The position numbers and the translations under genes were made by a program. A stretch of DNA of 64,000 nucleotides from Siderastrea siderea (Eukaryota; Cnidaria; Anthozoa; Scleractinia; Rhizangiidae): the NCBI GenBank assembly GCA_964030785.1, contig OZ034968.1, forward strand, positions 21,111,186 to 21,175,185, written 5' to 3'. The notes under the pieces were generated by a model. The model saw only the letters and a list, made by a program, of their open reading frames with translations. It had not been told where the DNA came from and searched no databases. Each line of letters starts with the position of its first letter. The first letter of the stretch is position 1. Positions 24,401 through 32,000 of this stretch are shown piece after piece.

Positions 24401-27400
24401 GTCGCAGAGGTGGGAGGCGCGAATGATGAGTGCTACGCCATCCTGACTCCCCGAATGAATTCTGACTACCCAAATAAACGCAATTTATCTTCTGTACTAG
24501 AGTTGGTATGGATGATTGGTAAAAGGTGATGAGATAAGGAATGACATATTATGACAGTCAAAAATTATGTACAATGAACACACTAGATCACACTAGACCA
24601 ACTACCAATACTCCTTAAGGCAAACCATTTGTACTGGAACAGGTACCTAATTTAAAATCATGCCATTTTCACACCTTGTTCATTTTCCTTACTGTTAGCC
24701 AACTGCAGATCAGAAAGGTCCTCATCTCTAAAGCAAAAAAAACATTCTTTAAATAAATAACTCAGTTAATACATGTTCTTGAATCTTGAATGTTCCCTGT
24801 TCTTGGAGAAGTCAACATCCAATCTTACAATGCAGCACAAACAGTACAAGGATCTTGGGACAGACATCAATTTACCTAAGTCTGAAATTTTTATTTCATT
24901 GTTCTTTCTCACTAGTTTTCTCAAACAGTGGCCCCTTTAAACAGTCAAGACGATTTCCGCTCAGCATTCCAGCAGTAAGTGCAAAAATTAAGTGACCAAA
25001 AAATGCTCATAGCATGGTAACATTTTCAATATGGCTACAAGAGGAAGTTATCAGAACTTAAGCTCCCCAGCTGACCTCACAGGAGAAAATTGAATTTGAA
25101 GTTATCCATATTTGAATTAAAAAGACACTTCACATCAGTTCAAAACAAAATGGCACCCGTTTTAGCATATTTTTATGAGATTTGACACAAATTTTTGCGA
25201 GAATGCTTGAGAATTTAATCGTGGGGTCACTTTGAGAAGTGAATTAAAGTGAGATGTTTCAAATACCGGTAGTATTCCAAATGTTACTGTGCCATGAGTA
25301 GTATTTTAGTAATTACATGTACTTCTTGCAGTTATTGCTGGAACGTTGAGTGGAATCCATCTTAAAATGTGGAATAGCTATATTTTAGCTCTAAAAAAAA
25401 CACAAGTGTACATGTAACTTAAATAATTTTATTCAAAATGACCACCTGGTGCTGTAAACAGGAGGAGTACCAAATAAAACTGTGGTCTTTCATGCTGAGG
25501 TGACTAAGGAGCTCTGAAAACTAGCTTAGCAGCAATAGTTCATAGGGGACAAAACACTTTAAACTTAGAAAACATGAGCAAAAGCTCTACATTTAGGCAC
25601 AAAAACAACACAGTTGCTGTAATATTATGGGTAGTGGGCACAATGAAATAAAGCACAAGTTTAGCAGACCTATTACACAGAAATCTACATGTAAGTGGTA
25701 CATTAGCTGATAGCCAATGAGATGTGCAATGAACTGGCTATCAGTCATGTAAGAGAAGATTGAAAGGGAGAAAGGTTTTAGTACTAGATGACCCCTAGAT
25801 TATAAGAAATGTTTTACTGTATATGGTTTGAACCCAGGAGCCACATTATGTGTTAAGTTGGTAAAGTATGATTGTCTGGGGGAGTATGTCCAGGTTTGTG
25901 ACCAACGTGTTGACAACCTGAGCAGAAGTCATCATCACTCTGATGATGACCTCCGCTCAGCTTGTCGAAACAGATGTCACCACAAACATTATTTGCCAGG
26001 ACTACACTCACCTGGATGATCATACTTTAATGACTTAAGAAATGTTTTAGCTTACAAAATGAAACTTTTCTGTTTTTTGCTATAAGCTGATAGCTTTTTG
26101 GTACACGTAGGGAGCCAATAAGAGCTCCTGTCTCATATCCAGGGGCTGTTATATGATAATATTGCATGGTGAATGTATAATTAAATCTGATGATTAGTAC
26201 CCTTCCCTCACACCCAAGTCTACACAAAAGTCTTCAACATTTATATATTGTACATGTACCTGCTGTCTCTGTATGATGTCTGTTTAAGAACTTCATGTTC
26301 ATCCAAAAATGTTCTCAACAAGTTCTTTAATTCTGTCTGTAGCTCCTCAGTTCTATGTTTTATGTCTTTGTTTTCCTCCTGCAAAACTGAATTTAGTTTT
26401 TTGCAAAGTTCCAGTGCTGACAGCATAAGATCTTTGATGCTTTCTAATCTGTCAGTGTGTGCAATCATAATGACAGGAAATCTGTCACGTAAGTTTCCAC
26501 GCTGGGATTGTTCGTTATACCATGCCACAGCCTTACCAAGCAGATTAACAATTCTGGATGTCAGTTCAGCATGTTCACTGGATGTATGAGGCCTTTCAAG
26601 TTTCAGAGTCATCAAAACCAAGGCAAGATGGGCGTATGACTGAAGCTTGGGTTTAAAATCAGCCACTTGTTCCTCACGTATCAATAAAGATCTCTGATGG
26701 AAATCAACAGCCTTTTGAAGGTGTCCCATCTCTTGATAAATACAGCCCAACTCAAAGCATGAGTCACTTATTAAGCTCCCTGTTGTGATGTTTTCACTGT
26801 TTTGCTCCAACTCCTGCAGTACTTTGCTTTGTATTTCTAAGGCTTTATCGATGTCCTTTTCTCTACGGTATACATATCCAATCCAGTGATGGCAGATAGC
26901 AGTTGATAGGATCTCTTGCCCAAGCATAATCTCCTTGCATTCTAGAGCTTTTTGAAATGATAACAAAGCTGCTTGAAAGTTTTCCATGTGACAATTGACA
27001 ACCCCCAATTGAAAGTGACACAGACCTACAAAGGAGGAACTGCAGGACCTGCTGTTGAATCCCTTAAGGGCTTTTTCTAGGGCATCTCTAGCTCTAGAAT
27101 AGTCTCCTTGCCCAAAAAGAAACATCCCGTAATCAAAAAAGGTTTCAGATTTCTTCTCCTCCAGTCCAAGAAGATCTTGTAGTTCTAAAACAAGCTTGCA
27201 TGTTTCTATGTAAAACTGCGGATTTGCAGTCTGTAAGCTGTGTTCTGCGATGAGTTTCAATGAATCAACAAACTGGACTTTTCTTTGCCTAGAAGCAGTG
27301 ACATGAATAAGACATTCCACTGTGGCAGACTGAACCATACCCTACAACAAATGATACAAATGTACTGGCGTAATTATTCATCACCATTGGAGCATAATGC

Positions 27401-28476
27401 TATACAATGTACTGTGCATGTACTGAAGAGGAAGTAGAGGGAAAGAGGAGAGACTTATGACCGCACATGAGCCCCAAGCTGTCAGTCAGTAATGTGTTGT
27501 TAGTGTTACATAGTAGACATGGTGTACTGGGTGGTTTTCAGTTCCAACGGTTTCTTAAACTGTTGGAACTGAGACTCCGAGGAATTGCTTGAGATCCACC
27601 CCAAAACCCCCCAGTACACAAAGAGAACAACAATGGAGTTCAGGTATTAAAGCAAATTTTATTACAATTCAAGCGCAATTTTCTTTTCCAATAGAATGAA
27701 TTTTTTCCCATTTAAAACCTTATAATTTGTACTATTATGCAATAGCTATGTACCATAATGCTCAAATTATGTGATGCTACTGTAGAGACTGCAAAGGTCA
27801 AACTCAAAGAGCTTGGGCTACCTGAGGTGATCTGTGGTTAAATGCAACCAACTGAAACCAATTTTCCAGTTTGCTATAAACTTTACTTAACCCTGTCCAA
27901 TAGCCATTATTATTAGGCTAAATTAACGTAAAATAGTTAATTAATAACAAGTTTCCTTACCAGACCTCCGTTGGTCTTTATCCAAGATTCAAGATTATCT
28001 TCTAAATGTTTAGAGACTGATTTCACGATTGCCTCCACTGCTGGAAAACCCAAACTTTCTTTTTGCTCACAATACGCAGCAAACGTAGCCCCAAAAGCTA
28101 AGAATGCCCCGACTGTGCCTACGTTCTGTTTTTCATTGAAGATTACGTCTCCCATTTCATTGACCAAAGATGGTAACCTTTCAATAGACACACGAAAACT
28201 CTTTTCATAACCTTCATCAGAAAATAATTCAGCATGATCTGCAATGATACGATCTGCTGCAGCGGTACTTAGAGCTGCTTTGAATCTTTGACTTAATTCC
28301 GCAGTTACTTCATCACCAACAAACTTGATCGCTAACGCAGCAAACTCTGGAGGGCAGATGGCTTCCCCGAAACCAGATCTCTGAATTATGGAGTTAAAAC
28401 GACGCTGAAGAACCTTGTGACGAGTGTAGCTGTTGACAAGGCTATAAAGAGGCGGGTAAAATTCAGTTTGTGTCAT
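8800..28476 (-). CDS. Gene A: Bcl-2 / TPR / Roc-COR / death-domain fusion protein
   Basis: Eight coding exons on the minus strand: 28476-27961, 27341-26260, 24727-24693, 23525-21115, 20120-20075, 19702-19463, 9447-9370 and 8993-8800. All have AG acceptors and GT donors, and phases run 0, 2, 1, 0, 1, 1, 1, stop. The joined length is 4602 nt, an exact 1534 codons. Order of domains: Bcl-2 fold, four to five TPRs, an 11-residue acidic linker, Roc GTPase, COR, Cys/His cluster, helical segment, death domain. Roc-COR followed by a death domain is the DAPK-type ROCO arrangement; a Bcl-2 head is not one I know. The TPR exon runs into an in-frame TAA only 6 codons after its donor, so a shorter Bcl-2/TPR protein ending at 26241, with a separate Roc-COR gene, is the main alternative. 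The 10-kb seventh intron carries a LINE and DNA elements. Confidence 0.7.
9072..9365 (-). other. Intron sequence, no feature supported
   Basis: Lies between the last two exons of gene A. An open frame of 97 codons is present but has no family resemblance and no counterpart in the homologous gene B intron, so it is read as intron. Confidence 0.4.
10080..12388 (-). pseudogene. LINE ORF2: reverse transcriptase and C-terminal region, frameshifted
   Basis: The first frame (12388-11579) has the RT fingers and palm with [33 protein letters not shown] and [13 protein letters not shown]. The catalytic AFADD is readable in another frame near 11500-11515. Thumb and connection follow at 11344-11009, and a zf-RVT-like [15 protein letters not shown] knuckle at 10481-10080. 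Between the first two parts a duplicated TGAGATGTCTTTACTC (about 11556-11585) breaks the frame. No intact ORF2 remains. Confidence 0.85.
12622..13176 (-). pseudogene. LINE ORF2: AP-type endonuclease domain
   Basis: About 185 codons with the order expected of an exonuclease-endonuclease-phosphatase fold: [10 protein letters not shown] at the start, IIFLQET (metal-binding Glu), [10 protein letters not shown] and IGGDFNAP. This domain nicks target DNA to prime reverse transcription. It is open but is cut off from the downstream RT by frame changes between 12622 and 12388. Confidence 0.85.
13613..14506 (-). pseudogene. LINE ORF1: L1-like RNA-binding protein with one in-frame stop
   Basis: The N-terminal part (14506-13961) is polar and has a long heptad region around [17 protein letters not shown], then [13 protein letters not shown]. 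The C-terminal part (13957-13613) has [10 protein letters not shown] and [16 protein letters not shown], the pattern of L1 ORF1p RRM and C-terminal domains. One TAA at 13963-13961 separates the two halves in the same frame. It would coat element RNA. Start chosen at the ATG at 14506 because it begins the coiled-coil frame. Confidence 0.8.
15960..16879 (-). pseudogene. Remnant of a repeat-associated protein with Cys-rich tail
   Basis: Two minus-strand frames seem to belong together. 16879-16532 contains [19 protein letters not shown], which recalls a nuclease-like segment in a repetitive invertebrate ORF family I can recognise only vaguely. 16301-15960 has [20 protein letters not shown] followed by RCSC, a Cys-rich ending that accompanies the same family. 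They are separated by a frame change and lack most of a protein. The function is unknown to me. The pair lies inside the inverted-repeat element at 14842-19181, so it may be that element's cargo. Confidence 0.4.
17056..17939. mobile_element. piggyBac-type MITE with TTAA duplication
   Basis: TTAA at 17056-17059 is followed by GGTGGCTTACTACAGTTTT. The other end reads AAAACTGTAGTAAGCCACC and then TTAA at 17936-17939. The inverted repeats are exact and the TTAA duplication is typical of the piggyBac superfamily. The 876-bp interior has no transposase. It is nested in the inverted-repeat element at 14842-19181. Confidence 0.85.
18000..19000. other. No gene seen in this intron stretch
   Basis: AT-rich DNA between the piggyBac-type MITE and the right inverted repeat. 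The open frames here are short, overlap on both strands and have no family signature. Confidence 0.4.
19463..20120 (-). CDS. Gene A exons 5 and 6 linking COR to the death domain
   Basis: Exon 20120-20075 (46 nt) encodes about 15 residues around [13 protein letters not shown]. Exon 19702-19463 (240 nt) encodes a helical stretch with [32 protein letters not shown] and [15 protein letters not shown]. Gene B has the same pair at 45046-45091 (46 nt) and 45770-46012 (243 nt) with the same phases. The 46-nt exon is poorly conserved and the longer one strongly conserved between the genes. It may form part of the death-domain module. Confidence 0.8.
20313..20482. mobile_element. Tigger/pogo-like MITE
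   Basis: Starts CAGTGGACCTC after TA and ends GGGTCCCACTG, giving near-matching inverted ends of the kind seen in Tigger/pogo elements, with a TA nearby on the right. About 170 bp, no coding. It lies in gene A's intron between exons 21115 and 20120. Confidence 0.55.
21115..23525 (-). CDS. Gene A Roc-COR exon
   Basis: This 2411-nt exon encodes a Ras-of-complex GTPase and the COR dimerisation domain. Residues counted from the exon start: P-loop GQDRSGKTS at about 37-45, switch II DFGGQ at about 249-253, G4-equivalent THAD at about 349-352, COR with [19 protein letters not shown], and a Cys/His cluster CPVCCQGG with YCRTHH near the end. A Ser/Glu-rich insertion of about 160 residues sits between P-loop and switch II. 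The catalytic motifs are intact, unlike the Rab-like module of gene B. The exon begins at 23525 after TTGCACAG (a GTG codon spans the splice site) and ends at CAG|GTAAAT, so no ATG is expected here. Confidence 0.88.
23625..24075. repeat. Fold-back repeat, arms of about 90-100 bp
   Basis: The left arm (about 23625-23715), with CAACAGCTGAGGCCAATTAC, GGGCCCGGGTAAA and TTAAGAATGACAATAA, recurs in reverse complement at about 23970-24070. The loop is about 250 bp. A non-autonomous fold-back element is the simplest reading. Confidence 0.7.
24140..24450 (-). mobile_element. tRNA-derived SINE
   Basis: On the minus strand the head reads GGAGTCAGGATGGCGTAGCA near 24450, with a B box CCCGGGTTCAATCC near 24400, followed by a body that includes GGTTTTTCTCTGGGTACTCC. 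A similar body fragment occurs at 37130-37290. No functional tRNA fold is preserved. Confidence 0.65.
24693..24727 (-). CDS. Gene A 35-nt linker exon
   Basis: Preceded on the minus strand by a strong acceptor (T8 then GCTTTAG) and followed by A|GTAAGG. It encodes the acidic [11 protein letters not shown]. Its 1+33+1 structure converts the phase-2 end of the TPR exon into the phase-1 start of the Roc-COR exon, which is the main sequence argument that the TPR and Roc-COR parts are one gene. Confidence 0.6.
24740..25815. other. Intron sequence, nothing recognised
   Basis: AT-rich intron of gene A between the TPR and linker exons. No ORF or repeat pair is supported here. Confidence 0.4.
25820..26025. 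mobile_element. Penelope-type terminal palindrome, old copy
   Basis: An imperfect palindrome centred near 25939: CAACCTGAGCAGAAGTCATC on the left mirrors GATGACCTCCGCTCAGCTTG on the right. Both arms resemble the ends of the Penelope-like insertion at 52229-55520, including the flanking GGTTTGAACCCAGGAG. It is a diverged inverted pair of element ends without a body, in an intron of gene A. Confidence 0.7.
26260..27341 (-). CDS. Gene A TPR exon
   Basis: Encodes about 361 residues with four to five tetratricopeptide repeats. Recognisable units are [60 protein letters not shown] and [20 protein letters not shown], with a weaker one after [13 protein letters not shown] stacks bind partner proteins. 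A charged helical tail ([20 protein letters not shown]) follows. The acceptor TTTGTTGTAG precedes GGT-ATG in phase 0, matching the Bcl-2 exon's phase-0 end; the ATG at 27338 may be internal. The donor CAG|GTACAT is at 26260; without splicing, an in-frame TAA ends the protein at 26241. Confidence 0.85.
27961..28476 (-). CDS. Gene A Bcl-2-like N-terminal exon
   Basis: 172 codons with the Bcl-2 family landmarks in order: a BH3-type IKFVGDEV (residues about 50-57, with the G-D-E core), a BH1-type [14 protein letters not shown] (about 119-132) and a BH2-type [10 protein letters not shown] (about 162-171). The exon ends right after the NGG of BH2 at CTG|GTAAGG, close to the place where Bcl-2 family genes are commonly interrupted before the membrane-anchor exon. 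Here the next exon is TPR and no hydrophobic anchor is seen. Bcl-2 proteins set mitochondrial death thresholds; whether this one is pro- or anti-death cannot be told. Start: first ATG of the frame at 28476. Confidence 0.85.
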
Positions 28477-28701
28477 ATTCAGTTGATTTCCGGTGGATGA
28501 TAAGATTTACCAGCTTCTCTGTTACTTGCATCCGCCATATTGCTCGCCTCGTTTCCATTTGACGCAAACATCAAAGTGAGGCTGGCTTCTCTGCTCATCC
28601 CCAGTCGCTCGCCGACCGTATGAGGTTTGATCCCCAGTGTCTTCTCGGTTATCATCAACATGGCGGTCCTTTTTTACAGAACTTTTTAGAGGAAGTGGAC
28701 G
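28477..28701. promoter_or_regulatory. Shared divergent promoter / 5' leaders with paired YY1-type motifs
   Basis: Only 225 bp separate the start codons of the two divergent genes. AACATGGCGG at 28657-28666 (plus) and AATATGGCGG at 28541-28532 (minus) both match the YY1-type AANATGGCGG pattern, and each points along the direction of its own gene, 36 and 55 bp upstream of the respective ATG. The ATG in each motif opens a short upstream ORF (about 9 codons on plus, 19 on minus). No TATA box is seen. Confidence 0.55.
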
Positions 28702-28984
28702 ATGGCTAGGGGACATGACATTGACTATAACTTTAAATTAGTATTGCTAGGACATTCAGAAGCTGGCAAAGTTTCAGTGGTGAAAAAGTTTATTCGTCTC
28801 AACAGTATCAATTTTCCAGTTGAAGACCGTATTACCATAGGTTTGTTTCCTTTCTATTTTGTATAATTTTTTAAGTATAAAAACTTGTAAAGATGTCTTA
28901 GAATGGTTTATTACATTGTCAAAGAAGTTTAGAATATCAATCAATCAATCAATCCATCAATCAATCAGTCAGTCAGTCAGTCAG

Positions 28985-29015
<31 letters not shown>

Positions 29016-32000
29016 GTCAGTCAATCAATTAATCTAGCTAGCCAGCCAACAAGAAGTCAGTCAGTCAGTCAGTCAGTCAGTCAGTCAGTCAGTCAGTCAG
29101 TCAGTCAGTCAGTCAGTCAGTCAAATATATCAATGTTTATTTGCCCCCTGGATTCACTAATTTACAGTAATATAATTCACATATTAATTTATTACAGCTG
29201 CTGCATTTCTAACTGAGACAATAGAGTTAGATGGGAAGAAGATAAGACTAGAGTTGTGGAGAGTTGATGTGAATTATGATTGAGTAAAATAATAATTTAT
29301 CTACATCTACATGTAGATGCACAGTTACATTGAAAGAATCCTTCATCTGTCAGCTGAAGGTACATGCATGTAGAAGGTGAGCTGCATTTTGATTGAATAC
29401 CTCTCATTTTTTACGATGCTTCATATTTTTCAATGGCTGCAGTCACATTAGTGTCAACACAGATGTAAAACTATTACTTTCGTGTACATTTCAATGCTAT
29501 CACTAAATTTTTTGCTATTTGTAAGTCGCATTGGGTTGCACAAGTCAGCCTTATGACATTGGATGACAGATGGTGCAATACTGTAACTATTTAACCCTCT
29601 TTCTATTTTCCTATTTTCTGATCATTTCATATCATTTTAACAAGCAACACATTCTTGTAGCCTGCTTATAGCAGTAATTTTTCCATCTTGTTCATAGAAT
29701 GGAGGCTTTTTGTCCTTCATGCCTGCATTGCCATGATTGTCAGGCTTGCCCTGCAAATATTTCAGATTTTTGGTTCAGAGAGCAAAACAGCAAAACACTG
29801 TACACAGCACATTGTTTGTATGTTGCAGTTGTTTAGAATTATTTTTCTTTGACATGCTGTATGTCAGTTTTTGAAAACATAGTATCTTGAACTTGTCGTG
29901 CTTGACCTTAAAATATGTTTCCAAGTTTTTTTAAACCCATCATTATATGTTTCTTGTAGAAAGCAGCAATTTTCCAAACAATATTTTGCCTGACTTTCCT
30001 ATGCAAATTGAACTGAAGTGACCATAAATTTATGCATATACCCTTATTAAGTTTGCAACTCTGTTACTCAATACATTTTTCTTAGGGGCACAGCTGGTCA
30101 AGAGCGGTACCATAGTCTTGCCCCCATGTACTACCGTGGGGCTGAGGTAAGCAAATTTTGTGTGGCTTTTGTGACTTAATTAAACAGGATCTCCTTTATT
30201 TTTAAGAGGGCTTCAACTATGTAGTAAATTGCATAGCATAGGACTTCTTCGTTAAAACTTGGGCAAGTTTATTGGCATACGATTAATATGCTTGCAAATG
30301 GCAAGCAGAAACTTGTACAGGGTATTTGCTCTTAAAAATGAATGTCATTAACAGATTATGTCATAATCTTTTGATTAACCTATGGCGACTGCCGGTTTAT
30401 GAATGTGACCCTCCACAGCACTTTGATGCTAAAGGTGATAGCACGCTCACAACATGCTTGCACAACATGCTTAGTGTGTTTTCACGGATATGCGCATAAA
30501 TTAATTGGCAAAACAAAGAAGAAAATACTTGTTTTGGTTTGGAAAAGTTTAGCACACTAGTTCTTTTGTTTCTTTTAGCATGTTTGATGTCACCCTTAGT
30601 GTGCTATCAATCGCACGCTTAGTGTGCAAATAAACACGCAAGAACACACTAAAATTCGCCAGAGTAAAAGCAAAATAATCGACAACTTTGTTAAGACTCA
30701 AGAAATGTTTATTTGGCAACCTAACTCCAGCGCTGTGGTAAACTCAACTCAGAGCTCAAAATGCCGTAGGTGATTTCCAAGGTGCCGTTTCTTCTCCTTC
30801 ACATATTTGCTAATTGTTTCTGTAATTTGTTTGCCGAAAATAACCTTTTGTTTTAAAGTGGAAGCGTGTTGTGAGCATGTTATCACCTTTAGCATCAAAG
30901 TCCTATGGAGGGTCACAAATTGGGCGAGGTTTTTTTTTTGGTCACTTGGCCCACACAGTCTCGTCCATAAACTTCCAGTTTTCTCCTGACGATTACCTCA
31001 AACCTCCGATTCTGGTTATGATGTCATGCAGACGTTATGATTTCGTCATGCAAGGTAAACAAATCTGAAGTGTGTCACATCACACCAACAACGTTACTTC
31101 TACTAGTATGCCAACATTCCATACTAATTAGACGGAGACAAACCGCTGTCAGCCTTGTGGTAGCGGTTTAAGTAGCGGTCCGTGTCTTACATACAATACC
31201 TGCGCAGCAAAGGTATTAATACCCACACTTTCTATACCGACATTCAACCTGCAGTCTGTAACCCATGTGTTAACTTATTTTTTCTTTCTTAGGGAGCTGT
31301 TATTGTTTATGACATCACACACAAAGAAACATTTGAAACAGCAGCTAGGTGGATAAAGGAACTTCAAAAGGTAACAATTGACATTTTTCAAGTTTATAAG
31401 TTTGGAAGACACACTTGTTATACTTTCACAAAGTTTATTTCAGTCGATCAACATGGCGGCTCGGTGAGAGCTCCTCATTTACATAAAAGCATGTGCTAGA
31501 GCGAGTCACGTGACACATACTGTGACATCCCCCTCTCAATGACAATGTTATATATCATATAAGTCCTCAAGCGTTCGTGCTAGATTAATGTTCATGAATC
31601 AGGTAATAACTATCCAATGCTTATACAACTTAACTTCAACTCCGTAATAACATTAGTGTCTATTTAAGTGTTCAACGTATCCGGTGGTTTCACTGTGCGG
31701 CCGGATCTGCGCCCTAACTCAACTCTGTAACAATAAACATTAGTGTTCATTTAAATGTTCAACTTGTCCGGTGGTTTCACTGTGCGCCCGGATCTGGTCA
31801 TGTATCCGCCACTTGTCCCTGAGTGCTGCGGAGTCCTTGCAGGGGGTCCAGGCTCTGTACTGTTCTCGGGTGGGTGACCAATGGTGCTCGTGGGTGGCGT
31901 CGCTTCCTCAGGTGGTGACACTGGTGGCGTAATTGCCGTCGGTTCTTGTACTGGCGGAGGGCGGTGCGTGCAGGGGTTTGCGACGTCTGGCCTAAGGTGT

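Larger units (their letters stand above)
23525..24692. other. Intron with fold-back repeat and SINE
   Basis: Intron between the 35-nt exon (24727-24693) and the Roc-COR exon. It holds the fold-back at 23625-24075 and the SINE at 24140-24450. Nothing else is recognisable. Confidence 0.6.
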
